Positions 1 to 6,778 of a stretch of DNA of 6,938 nucleotides are shown piece by piece. The stretch lies in the NCBI GenBank assembly GCA_002413075.1, contig DHWG01000121.1:1-6938 (forward strand), given 5' to 3'. Origin of the DNA: Desulfosporosinus sp. UBA5188 (GTDB lineage: Bacteria > Bacillota > Desulfitobacteriia > Desulfitobacteriales > Desulfitobacteriaceae). A program made the translations under genes and the position numbers. Every line of letters starts with the position of its first letter. Positions within the stretch are counted from its first letter, which is position 1. Under the pieces are notes generated by a model, which had not been told where the DNA came from, searched no databases, and saw nothing but the letters and a program-made list of their open reading frames with translations.

Positions 1-356
1 GTTGCCCCACTGCAGACATTTCCACCAATTGTGGCAACATTCCTAATTTGTGGCCCGCCCATGGAGATGGCCGCTTCTGTTAAAATCGGGATCATTTCCC
101 GTAGGATCGGATCCTTGAAGATCCGAGCAAAGGTCGCCATCGCGCCAATGACAATCGTCCCATCCTCAGTCTTTCGAATCCTTTCCAGGGATTTTATGTT
201 GCGCAGACTGAGGAGCTCAGTTTCTTCATTCTTGCCGTGCATTTTGATGAGTACGTCCGTTCCCCCCGCAATCAGTTCCAGATTGGGGTTTTCTGCGAGC
301 AGTGCAGCCGCTTCACCGACGGTTTCCACTTCATAATAGCCAGTAATATTGTACAT
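1..356 (-). CDS. xdhB: Xanthine dehydrogenase FAD-binding subunit (5' part, cut by window edge)
   Basis: This is the FAD subunit of a three-subunit molybdenum hydroxylase. It passes electrons from the iron-sulfur subunit to NAD+ or another acceptor in the cytoplasm. Only the first 118 codons are in the window; the family is usually about 280-300 residues. The visible part reads AGGTDVLI at residues 30-37, a conserved FAD-binding motif near the N terminus, and GPQIRNVATIGGNVCSGA at 101-118, the second flavin-binding signature. Both closely resemble E. coli XdhB as I recall it. The ATG at 356 is preceded by AAGGCGG with a 7-base spacer and lies 15 bases after the stop of the large subunit, so the two are co-transcribed. 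The gene order, large subunit then FAD subunit, is that of E. coli xdhABC, so the 2Fe-2S subunit is expected next, outside the window. CoxM-type FAD subunits of other hydroxylases share these motifs; the xanthine assignment rests mainly on the neighbouring large subunit. Confidence 0.93.
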   Translation of the reverse strand, partial: MYNITGYYEVETVGEAAALLAENPNLELIAGGTDVLIKMHGKNEETELLSLRNIKSLERIRKTEDGTIVIGAMATFARIFKDPILREMIPILTEAAISMGGPQIRNVATIGGNVCSGA

Positions 357-371
357 TTCATCACCGCCTTC

Positions 372-2732
372 CTAGATTAATCCAGCCTTTTTGAAAGCTT
401 CGAAGACTCGTTGTGGGTTCATCGGCAACCGATTAAAGGCCACACCCGTCGCATCCAAGACGGCGTTTCGAATTGCGGGAGCCGGGGTAATAGTCGGCGG
501 TTCGCCCAGCGATTTAACACCAAACGGTCCAGTGGGTTCGTAAGGTTCCACGAAGGCCGCACCGATGTCCGGCGTATCCATAATGGTGGGAAGTTTATAA
601 TCCAGTAAGTTATTATTGAGGGGTTTACCCGTAACTTCATCAAAGAGCAACTGTTCGGACAGCGCATAACCAATTCCCATGCTGACCCCACCATGTACTT
701 GTCCCTCGGCCATCTGCGGATTGATGATCGTCCCAGAATCATGAACGTTGTAAATTTCTAAGACCTTAATCTTCCCCGTCTTAATATCGACTTCCACCTC
801 GGCAAAGGTGACACCAAAGGGCATGGCATTAATACGGGCATTATTAGAAACATCACTCGTAATTGGCTTAGCAAGGACGCGATCATAGTAAGACTGCATG
901 GCGACTTGTTCTAAAGTCAGAACGCTTTCCCCGGAATGTTTATAGACAATCTTTTGATCCAAGAGCTCCAGTCTGTCCACGGGGATATCCGTCATGCTCG
1001 CTGCGAAGCCAAGGATCTTCTCCTTCACTTCGAGCGCCGCCTTTTCGACCGCCATTCCGGAAACATAGGTTTGTCTGGAGGCATAACACCCGGTATCAAA
1101 GGGCGTTATGTCGGTATCTTGCGTGGAGAGAACATGGACCATATCCATGGGAAGTCCCAGCACTTCCGCCACCATTTGACCAAAGACGGTATCACTGCCT
1201 TGTCCCGTATCCGTTGCCCCAATTTGCAGTTGGACCGAGCCATCTTGATTTAAAATCAGCCGGGCTCCTGCCAGTTCTAAGGCGACTGGGTAAGTTCCCG
1301 AGGCATAACTGAAGCAAGCCATACCCAAGCCCCTGAGCTTTTCGCCACTCTGTTCTTTATATAAGGCCTTTTTCTCGTCCCATTTAATTAAGGCCTTGCC
1401 CCGATCGATACACTCACGGATGCCACAGCTCGTGACCTTATTTTTGCTCACCGGGTCCACATACCCTACTTCCACGAGGTTCTTCAAGCGGAGCTCTATG
1501 GGATCCATATTGAGTCGTTTGGCAATATCTTCAAGATGCGATTCAAACGCATAAAATATTTGTGGGCAGCCGTAGCCTCGCATCGCTCCAGCGACCGGCA
1601 AGTTTGTATAAACCGTCATCGGATCATACTTCATGGCCTTCGTGGGATAGAGAACGCGGAATTTCCCTCCAGCACTACCCGCAATCGAATGACCGTGCGA
1701 GGCATAGGCCCCTGTATTAGCAATGGCAGAAATATCAATGGCCATCATTTTCCCATCATCGTTTATCCCTGTTTTAATCTTGAACTTAAAGGCATGGCGA
1801 GTTCGTGTGTCGATCATACACTCTTCCCTCGAAAGTTCTATCTTCACGGGCCTTCCACCCACTGCTAGCGTCATCGCAGCATTTAACGGTTCAATACAAA
1901 CATCTTGCTTGTTGCCAAATCCACCGCCGACAAACGGCTTGATCACGCGGACCCGGCCCCAGGGAAGCCCCAGTGATTGCGCAACAACCCGCCGCACTAT
2001 TTGGGGGATCTGGGTGGAGGTGACGATCACGATTCTCCCGTCCGTGTCTTGATACGCATAAGAGGTTTGATTTTCCATATGGCAATGCTGGACAATACTT
2101 GTTTCGTACTCGCCTTCAAAGACATGATCCGATTCTTTAAACGCGGCTTCAACATCCCCGATGACGAACCCACCAGACGCTAGGATATTTCCTTTATGTT
2201 CCTCATGAATTAAAGGGGCGCCTTCTCGCAGAGATGCCTCCGTACTCGTGAGCGCTTCCAGCACGTCGTATTCGACTTCAATTAATTTTAAAGCCTGGGC
2301 CGCGATCAATTCATCCGTCGCCACCACAGCCGCTATAGCGTCTCCGACAAAACGAGCTTTCTTCGTCAATATATGACGGTCCTCCACATCCCTATGACTG
2401 GAATCCAGCGAATAAGGATGGCCTGCCGTACCAATTTTTATCCGCTCTACGTCTAATTCATGCTCTAAAACATCCTCGATCACGCCCGGCAAGGACGTAG
2501 CATAGGGAATGCGCGGTAGGTCTTTATACGTTAAAACAGCCTCCACACCCGGCAAAGCCTTAGCTCGACTCACATCGATCGTTTTAATTATCGCGTGCGC
2601 ATAAGGGCTATGTAGGATTTTCCCGACCAGCATATCCCTTTCAGAAAAATCATCCGTATATTTAGCCTTACCCGTAACCTTGGCGATAGCATCAACTTTG
2701 CTAACGCTTTTCCCCACAACTTTGTAAGCCAT
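372..2732 (-). CDS. xdhA: Xanthine dehydrogenase molybdenum-binding subunit
   Basis: This large catalytic subunit carries the molybdopterin cofactor and hydroxylates xanthine or hypoxanthine; a related N-heterocycle is possible. It is 786 residues and complete. The N-terminal hammerhead domain covers about residues 10-135 and the molybdopterin-binding region follows. Motifs visible are FVGGGFGNKQD (267-277), AMRGYGCPQ (383-391, with the substrate-positioning Arg at 385), GATDTGQGSDT (505-515), an EGQVHGG motif (676-682) and SLGEPP (741-746), whose Glu744 matches the catalytic base of the family. Similarity to E. coli XdhA, recalled from memory, runs the whole length, including the ending AGLI. 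At the position of bovine Glu802 this protein has Gln (NKQD), as does E. coli XdhA. The ATG at 2732 was chosen because GGAGGG sits 7 bases upstream and MAYKVVG aligns with the start of the family domain. An in-frame TTG at 2768 has no good ribosome site. A sigma-54 promoter lies about 105 bases upstream. Confidence 0.95.
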   Translation of the reverse strand: MAYKVVGKSVSKVDAIAKVTGKAKYTDDFSERDMLVGKILHSPYAHAIIKTIDVSRAKALPGVEAVLTYKDLPRIPYATSLPGVIEDVLEHELDVERIKIGTAGHPYSLDSSHRDVEDRHILTKKARFVGDAIAAVVATDELIAAQALKLIEVEYDVLEALTSTEASLREGAPLIHEEHKGNILASGGFVIGDVEAAFKESDHVFEGEYETSIVQHCHMENQTSYAYQDTDGRIVIVTSTQIPQIVRRVVAQSLGLPWGRVRVIKPFVGGGFGNKQDVCIEPLNAAMTLAVGGRPVKIELSREECMIDTRTRHAFKFKIKTGINDDGKMMAIDISAIANTGAYASHGHSIAGSAGGKFRVLYPTKAMKYDPMTVYTNLPVAGAMRGYGCPQIFYAFESHLEDIAKRLNMDPIELRLKNLVEVGYVDPVSKNKVTSCGIRECIDRGKALIKWDEKKALYKEQSGEKLRGLGMACFSYASGTYPVALELAGARLILNQDGSVQLQIGATDTGQGSDTVFGQMVAEVLGLPMDMVHVLSTQDTDITPFDTGCYASRQTYVSGMAVEKAALEVKEKILGFAASMTDIPVDRLELLDQKIVYKHSGESVLTLEQVAMQSYYDRVLAKPITSDVSNNARINAMPFGVTFAEVEVDIKTGKIKVLEIYNVHDSGTIINPQMAEGQVHGGVSMGIGYALSEQLLFDEVTGKPLNNNLLDYKLPTIMDTPDIGAAFVEPYEPTGPFGVKSLGEPPTITPAPAIRNAVLDATGVAFNRLPMNPQRVFEAFKKAGLI

Positions 2733-2739
2733 TAAATTT

Positions 2740-2745
2740 CCCTCC
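2740..2745 (-). promoter_or_regulatory. Ribosome binding site deciding the xdhA start
   Basis: GGAGGG read on the minus strand lies 7 bases before the ATG at 2732. It falls inside the reading frame extended to the TTG at 2768, so it argues for the shorter, 786-residue protein. Confidence 0.8.
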
Positions 2746-2810
2746 GTCCCATGATTTGCGACTTTCAAGACTTTATCTTCTATATAAGGAGGCGTTCCCC
2801 ACGTTGCTTC

Positions 2811-2826
2811 ACCGAAACATTATGCC
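2811..2826 (-). repeat. Direct repeat copy 1 (GGCATAATGTTTCGGT)
   Basis: The 16 bases match 14 of 16 in a second copy at 3035-3050, in the same orientation. This copy starts at about the predicted transcription start of the sigma-54 promoter. The role is unknown and chance is possible in this AT-rich spacer. Confidence 0.4.
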
Positions 2827-2836
2827 TATATAACTG

Positions 2837-2853
2837 TGCAAAATCCATGCCAA
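2837..2853 (-). promoter_or_regulatory. Sigma-54 (-24/-12) promoter of the xdh operon
   Basis: The minus strand reads TTGGCATGGATTTTGCA. It has the GG of the -24 element and the GC of the -12 element separated by exactly 10 bases, as the sigma-54 consensus TGGCAC-N5-TTGCW requires; only the sixth base of the -24 box differs. Transcription should start around 2825-2828, giving a leader of roughly 95 bases before xdhA. The gene just upstream encodes an activator with the GAFTGA loop that contacts sigma-54, which supports the call. Its function is inferred, not shown. Confidence 0.85.
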
Positions 2854-2975
2854 CCCGCTGAGATGTCTCAAAGGGGCTAGAATACTGACTTCTTGTTGCA
2901 GTAACCTTCAGTGAATCTATCAAAACGAGAAGTATACTCCACCTACTTTCTCTAAAGGCCTTGCCCACCTCGCCT

Positions 2976-2990
2976 TTATCGTTTAGATAA
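2976..2990. promoter_or_regulatory. Candidate enhancer site I, inverted repeat TTATC-N5-GATAA
   Basis: This is a perfect 5-base inverted repeat with a 5-base spacer (TTATC, GTTTA, GATAA). Its centre is about 132 bases upstream of the -24 box, a usual distance for a sigma-54 activator site. The architecture of two half-sites and a 5-base spacer resembles NtrC sites. A second copy starts 19 bases away. That the neighbouring regulator binds here is inferred. Confidence 0.6.
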
Positions 2991-2994
2991 TAAT

Positions 2995-3009
2995 TTATCA
3001 TATTGATAA
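2995..3009. promoter_or_regulatory. Candidate enhancer site II, inverted repeat TTATC-N5-GATAA
   Basis: This has the same half-sites and spacer length as site I but a different spacer (ATATT). It is offset by 19 bases, close to two helical turns, so two dimers could sit side by side on nearly the same face. Its centre is about 151 bases upstream of the -24 box. Conservation of arms but not spacer is what an operator pair would show. Confidence 0.6.
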
Positions 3010-3023
3010 GGTTGCTCGTCTTA

Positions 3024-3065
3024 AAATCATGTCCTCCGTAACATTATGCCCCGAAAACATGATTT
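3024..3065. repeat. Inverted repeat, 9-base arms (possible weak terminator of the regulator gene)
   Basis: The arms AAATCATGT (3024-3032) and ACATGATTT (3057-3065) are perfectly complementary around a 24-base loop. On the minus strand the second arm runs into TTTTAAG, so it could form a terminator stem just after the regulator's stop codon. The stem is AT-rich, with only two G-C pairs, and the loop is long, so it would be a weak terminator. It could instead be a protein-binding site. Confidence 0.35.
3035..3050 (-). repeat. Direct repeat copy 2 (GGCATAATGTTACGGA)
   Basis: This is the partner of the copy at 2811-2826, 224 bases away. It lies inside the loop of the 3024-3065 inverted repeat, shortly after the regulator's stop codon. 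The two copies bracket the candidate enhancer sites and the sigma-54 promoter. The role is unknown. Confidence 0.4.
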
Positions 3066-3073
3066 ATCGATAA
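3064..3073. promoter_or_regulatory. Palindrome TTATCGATAA next to the regulator stop codon
   Basis: This 10-base perfect palindrome is built from the same TTATC and GATAA half-sites as the two candidate enhancer sites, but without the 5-base spacer. It abuts the TAA stop of the regulator gene and overlaps the right arm of the 3024-3065 inverted repeat. The missing spacer makes binding by the same dimer doubtful. Confidence 0.3.
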
Positions 3074-4840
3074 TTACCGAATATTATAGCGTGCTAGTTT
3101 TCTGTATAGCGTCGCCATCCCAATTCCTAAGGCCTTGGCCGCTTTTTCTTTGCCCCGAACACTGTCTTCGGACGATTGAAGACAACGAAGAATGGTTGCC
3201 CGCTCAAGATTCTCCAGATTAAACCTGTCAAGATCGTCGTATTTCTCGGTCTGCTTCAGTCTGGGGGATAAATGTTCCTCTGTTAACGTTGAAGCTTCCG
3301 TTAAGCTCATCGCATATTCCAAAATGTTCTGCAGCTCACGGACATTACCCGGCCACATATAGTCCCGTAACTTCTGCCGAAATCCATCGGATAAATTCTG
3401 GACGTTTTTACCCAGTTGTTGATTGTAAAACTGGATAAAATGCTCACATAAAATGGTCAGATCTTCTTTTCTATCTCGCAGCGGTTTGATCACTAAAGGA
3501 ATGACATTGATTCGATAATACAGATCTTCACGAAATTCGCCTTTGTTCATCATATCCTCTAAGTTACGATGCGTTGCGGCAATGACCCGGATATCGACCG
3601 AAGTCGGAGTGATTCCTCCAATTCGTTCCACTTGCCGCTCTTGTAAAACCCTAAGAATCTTGGCCTGTAAGAACAATGGCATGTCCCCGATCTCATCGAG
3701 AAACAAGGTCCCTTTGTTGGCCAATTCGATTTTACCAATTTTACCGCCTTTGCGTGCCCCGGTAAACGCACCCTCTTCATAACCAAACAGTTCACTTTCC
3801 AGCAACGCTTCAGGAATCGCCGTACAGTTGATGGCCATAAACATGCCTTGTTTCCAAGGACTGAGATTATGAATGGCGCGGGCCAACATCTCTTTACCCG
3901 TCCCACTTTCCCCTCTTATTAAGACGGTCGATTTGCCGGCAGCCACCACTTTGGCCCTCTTACGAAGTTCGCGCATGGCTTCACTGTCACCCAAAATATC
4001 TTCTATGGTATACCCCGCATTTTGCTGACTCAACCGCGTGACGATTTGGCTGATTTCATCAAACGGACGAAGAATCACGGCAACACTCTTCACCCCATCG
4101 TCACCGTTTATAGGCAAGGCACGTAAGACCATCTGAAGCCGATGTTTCTTGGTTTCTATATGGACTTCACGCTCAACAACTTCCTCTGCATTTTCACCAA
4201 CACCCAGGATATCTGACACAATTTGCGTGGCGAATAGATCGCTGAGATTGCTGCGTGATGTCAGTAAATTAGCACTAAATAAACGCTGAGCAGACTGGTT
4301 GTAGTGGAGAATATTTCCATGCAGATCCGCCGTTAGTAGCCCTTCGTCTAGAACGTCAATAATAGAATTCAGATAGTGGTTAGCGGAAACGAGACCCGTT
4401 AGAAACGCCTGTTCTTTCAATTTCAAGGCAATCGTTTCTGCCATTTTAGTGAGGAAAATCAGATAGGAGTGTTGATTTTCTTCCACAAGTTTCGCTTGAT
4501 CGTCCGTAAAACAAATGAGTCCAATTGCCCCGACGGCTTTACCATCCACATTGATGGGAGAAACCACTTCATATTTTTCCGTGCAATTGCCTCGGGCTTT
4601 ACAAGGGGCACATATTGAATGCTGGCCTGGTGTTTCTATGATAAATTGATGCCCGGTCCGCAGAACTTCCCGATGCACATAACCCTCCCGGTCCATCGAT
4701 TGGCCGACCCCTTTGTGATATCTTCCGGTTCCAGCAATACGAATCAGATGATGATCAGCGATCTCAATATCGATTTTCACCACCGTGGCAATCGCTTCGG
4801 CAATTTGTTGCGCATAATCTTTCACATCGATCAGTTCCAC
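3074..4840 (-). CDS. Sigma-54-dependent transcriptional activator (sensor-PAS-AAA+-Fis HTH)
   Basis: This 588-residue bacterial enhancer-binding protein uses ATP hydrolysis to open sigma-54 promoters. Residues 1 to about 140 form a GAF-like sensor region with a C-x2-C-x5-C cluster (Cys77, Cys80, Cys86) and another Cys at 110. A PAS-like domain follows at about 147-258. The AAA+ domain spans about 280-510, with Walker A GESGTGKE (310-317), the sigma-54 contact loop GAFTGA (357-362), Walker B GTLFLDEIGD (377-386) and WPGNVREL (496-503). A Fis-type helix-turn-helix lies at 565-586. There is no receiver domain, so control is probably by direct ligand or redox sensing rather than phosphorylation. 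The start is GTG, with GGGGGTG 8 bases upstream. It is the last gene of the short-spaced permease-ubiX-DUF1294 series and lies upstream of a sigma-54 promoter feeding xdhA, its likely target. The ligand cannot be read from the sequence; a purine is a guess from context. Confidence 0.92.
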   Translation of the reverse strand: MELIDVKDYAQQIAEAIATVVKIDIEIADHHLIRIAGTGRYHKGVGQSMDREGYVHREVLRTGHQFIIETPGQHSICAPCKARGNCTEKYEVVSPINVDGKAVGAIGLICFTDDQAKLVEENQHSYLIFLTKMAETIALKLKEQAFLTGLVSANHYLNSIIDVLDEGLLTADLHGNILHYNQSAQRLFSANLLTSRSNLSDLFATQIVSDILGVGENAEEVVEREVHIETKKHRLQMVLRALPINGDDGVKSVAVILRPFDEISQIVTRLSQQNAGYTIEDILGDSEAMRELRKRAKVVAAGKSTVLIRGESGTGKEMLARAIHNLSPWKQGMFMAINCTAIPEALLESELFGYEEGAFTGARKGGKIGKIELANKGTLFLDEIGDMPLFLQAKILRVLQERQVERIGGITPTSVDIRVIAATHRNLEDMMNKGEFREDLYYRINVIPLVIKPLRDRKEDLTILCEHFIQFYNQQLGKNVQNLSDGFRQKLRDYMWPGNVRELQNILEYAMSLTEASTLTEEHLSPRLKQTEKYDDLDRFNLENLERATILRCLQSSEDSVRGKEKAAKALGIGMATLYRKLARYNIR

Positions 4841-4884
4841 CCTATGAACACCCCCATAAAAGCCATAATTCCCACCCTAAACCT

Positions 4885-5181
4885 CTAAAACAAATTCAGT
4901 TTAAAATGCCCCGCATAATAGACAAAACCAACGGTTATAACGTTAACTAAGATCAAAAGCGGTGCTCCAATCACAAACTTGGAGTGAGCCGTCTTATGTC
5001 GGAAATACTTCATTCCCGTATACAGTCCGATGGCGCCCAGAGCCGCTCCCATTAAAAGTAAACTTGCTTCAGGAATTCTCCACTCGTGCCGTTTTGCTCG
5101 GCGTTTATCTCTACCCATAGCTGCAAAAACAAACCCATTCCAGAGCACGTAGACGACTAATACTATTTCTAAACTGAGCAA
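4885..5181 (-). CDS. DUF1294 family small membrane protein
   Basis: This 98-residue integral membrane protein has three likely membrane segments (about 3-21, 39-58 and 68-90). The family signatures are DKRRAKRHEWRIPE (25-38), a basic loop followed by the conserved Trp-Arg-Ile-Pro-Glu, and KYFRHKT (58-64). These match DUF1294, whose function is not established to my knowledge. The start is TTG at 5181, with GGGGGAG 6 bases upstream; the nearby ATG at 5186 is out of frame and stops after a few codons. It sits 54 bases after ubiX and 44 bases before the regulator, so it is probably co-transcribed with both. Many bacteria carry DUF1294 genes in unrelated contexts, so its place here gives little functional information. 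Confidence 0.85.
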   Translation of the reverse strand: MLSLEIVLVVYVLWNGFVFAAMGRDKRRAKRHEWRIPEASLLLMGAALGAIGLYTGMKYFRHKTAHSKFVIGAPLLILVNVITVGFVYYAGHFKLNLF

Positions 5182-5235
5182 TCCATTCTCCCCCTACTTA
5201 CTGTTTGTTGTACGATTAGCACTGATCGGGCCTAG

Positions 5236-5796
5236 TTATTGTCCACTCCAGCGTTCAAACAACGTATGTTCAATACCAAACTGATCTAAGACTCTACCGA
5301 CCACATGATTCACTAAATCCTGGATTCCTTTCGGGTGATGATAAAACCCAGGCGAAGCCGGCATAATCGTTGCGCCCGCTCGTGCCAAGCGCAACATATT
5401 TTCCAAATGGATAATATTATAGGGCATCTCACGTGGAACGACCACCAGGGGACGACGTTCTTTCAAAGTCACTTGGGCCGCTCGTGCCAGAAGATGCTCT
5501 CCCGTACCAGTCGCCATTAATCCAAGTGTGTTCATCGAACAAGGGATCACCACCATTCCTTGGGTCCGATAAGAACCACTGGCCAGGGCAGAAAACAGGT
5601 TTGTATTTTCATGGATGTGAACGTTTTCTGGAAAAGACGTCCGTGTGATCCCGGTTTCATACGTCAATATTTGTTCACCAGTCGGAGACATTACCAATTC
5701 CACTTGCCAGTCCATGCCAGCGAGGACATTAATTAACGTTTGTGCATAGATTGAACCACTTGCCCCCGTCAGACCCACCACTAAATTTTTACTCAC
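5236..5796 (-). CDS. ubiX: UbiX/Pad1-type flavin prenyltransferase
   Basis: This enzyme joins dimethylallyl phosphate to FMN to make prenylated FMN, the cofactor of UbiD-type decarboxylases. The protein is 186 residues, normal for the family. It has GLTGASGS (8-15), the FMN phosphate-binding start of the flavoprotein fold, VIPCSMNTLG (83-92), and the catalytic-site residues Arg105, Lys112, Glu123 and Tyr152. These match Arg122, Lys129, Glu140 and Tyr169 of the Pseudomonas enzyme (recalled) with a constant offset of 17. GTG at 5796 was chosen over an in-frame TTG at 5814 because the purine-rich GAAGGGTAGG lies just before it and the protein then begins, as usual, a few residues before the glycine motif. 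It starts 25 bases after the permease stop. No UbiD gene is visible, so the client enzyme is unknown. Related flavoproteins such as PpcD-like decarboxylases or dipicolinate synthase subunit B are less likely given the conserved Lys and Glu. Confidence 0.9.
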   Translation of the reverse strand: MSKNLVVGLTGASGSIYAQTLINVLAGMDWQVELVMSPTGEQILTYETGITRTSFPENVHIHENTNLFSALASGSYRTQGMVVIPCSMNTLGLMATGTGEHLLARAAQVTLKERRPLVVVPREMPYNIIHLENMLRLARAGATIMPASPGFYHHPKGIQDLVNHVVGRVLDQFGIEHTLFERWSGQ

Positions 5797-5821
5797 AAGG
5801 CACCTACCCTTCAACGAATTG

Positions 5822-6748
5822 CTACTTGGCGATCTCTGAAAGATCCTTGGTCTGGAGAACCGTTAACTTGTCTTTTCGAATCATGCTAATGCCAAAAAAT
5901 ATGACGACAGCCCCTACGGCCTGCATCAGGTGAACCTGTTCCTTTAAAATAATAGCGGCTGTCACCACAGCAACCGCTGGCACCGCATACATATGTGCCA
6001 TGACACGGTTTGCCCCGATTCGGCTTATGGCGTGATACCAAACAACGAGCCCGAAGACCGTTACTAAGGCAATGGAATAAAGCATCGAGCCCCACGCAGC
6101 AAACGTTACCTCTGACCAAGTGATCGCTAACACCTTGTTTAATCCAATGGCCAGAAAAAATATCGTTCCAAATAATGAAGCATACGTCATCGTTTTAAGC
6201 GCTGAATATTTGCGCAACATGCGTTTAGCAAGCACTGGATATAATCCCCAGACACTTGAGGCCAAAATAGCAATAAGATCTCCACGAATTACTTCCCAGC
6301 CTAAGGCCAATTTGTTCGTCCCAAAGGCTAAGACAAAGATAACACCTAATAGAGATAAAGCGCTTCCCAATCTCCCTTTGGGTCCTAATCGTTCTTGTCC
6401 CGCTAGCCAGGCAAAAATAGCCGCAAACACCGGTGAGATTGCGAGCATTAATGAGGCATTGGTAGCCGTGGCGTACTTAACGGACGCCATGAACAATGTC
6501 TGGTAAATGGTAATTCCTATGAGTCCAAGCATCGCCATTTCCCAGCAATCCTTTAACTGGATACGGAGGTTTTTCTCCAAAGTATATAGCAAAAGAAACA
6601 TTAGAGGCGTTGCTCCTACAAAGCGAACAACGTTAAATGTCAGGGGATCAAACCCAACCATTCCCCACTTTCCTACCGTGTAATTCGCTCCCCATACTAG
6701 GACAACTCCCCAAAGTAACCACTGAGGAAAATCTTTTTTACTCATCAT
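5822..6748 (-). CDS. EamA/DMT-family permease
   Basis: This is a 308-residue inner-membrane transporter of the drug/metabolite superfamily. It has about ten hydrophobic segments (roughly 10-27, 36-54, 71-90, 94-116, 126-143, 157-175, 187-206, 214-237, 248-267, 272-291), arranged as two five-helix EamA repeats. The first repeat opens with WGANYTVGKW, like the W-G-x-N/S-x pattern common in the family, and includes ATNASLMLAISPVFAAIFAW around 95-114. The second ends with ILKEQ followed by a final helix. Members export amino acids, drugs or other metabolites; the substrate here is not readable. The ATG at 6748 was chosen for the AGAGG 7 bases upstream. In-frame ATGs at 6775 and 6793 are less likely; the latter lies in the leader hairpin. 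A sigma-A promoter lies about 90 bases upstream. The gene probably heads a transcript continuing into ubiX, the DUF1294 gene and the regulator. Confidence 0.9.
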   Translation of the reverse strand: MMSKKDFPQWLLWGVVLVWGANYTVGKWGMVGFDPLTFNVVRFVGATPLMFLLLYTLEKNLRIQLKDCWEMAMLGLIGITIYQTLFMASVKYATATNASLMLAISPVFAAIFAWLAGQERLGPKGRLGSALSLLGVIFVLAFGTNKLALGWEVIRGDLIAILASSVWGLYPVLAKRMLRKYSALKTMTYASLFGTIFFLAIGLNKVLAITWSEVTFAAWGSMLYSIALVTVFGLVVWYHAISRIGANRVMAHMYAVPAVAVVTAAIILKEQVHLMQAVGAVVIFFGISMIRKDKLTVLQTKDLSEIAK

Positions 6749-6755
6749 TAGTCTG

Positions 6756-6760
6756 CCTCT
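6756..6760 (-). promoter_or_regulatory. Ribosome binding site deciding the permease start
   Basis: AGAGG on the minus strand stands 7 bases before the ATG at 6748 and 10 before a second ATG at 6745. It lies within the frame extended to 6793, which favours the 308-residue form. Confidence 0.6.
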
Positions 6761-6778
6761 TTCTCTTTTGACCATACA

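Noticed and set aside
31..336. A 101-codon plus-strand frame opposite the FAD subunit
   Set aside because: The minus strand here encodes conserved FAD-subunit motifs, and the plus frame is a low-complexity shadow without domain signs.
2733..2768. TTG start giving xdhA twelve extra residues
   Set aside because: There is no good Shine-Dalgarno sequence upstream, while GGAGGG stands 7 bases before the ATG at 2732, and the family similarity begins there.
2733..2830. A purine or molybdenum-cofactor riboswitch in the roughly 95-base xdhA leader
   Set aside because: Both would suit the enzyme, but I could not find the conserved core sequences of either, and the leader is short for the molybdenum-cofactor class.
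2859..2870. Small inverted repeat TGAGA-TG-TCTCA just upstream of the -24 box
   Set aside because: Five-base arms occurring once are easily due to chance; no second copy was found.
2780..3001. A 73-codon minus-strand reading frame between the regulator and xdhA
   Set aside because: It has no ribosome site before its ATG, shows no recognisable domain, and contains the sigma-54 promoter and part of the candidate enhancer sites. It is better read as a regulatory spacer.
6120..6506. A 128-codon plus-strand frame opposite the permease
   Set aside because: It is the reverse-strand shadow of a membrane protein gene and has no ribosome site or recognisable motif.
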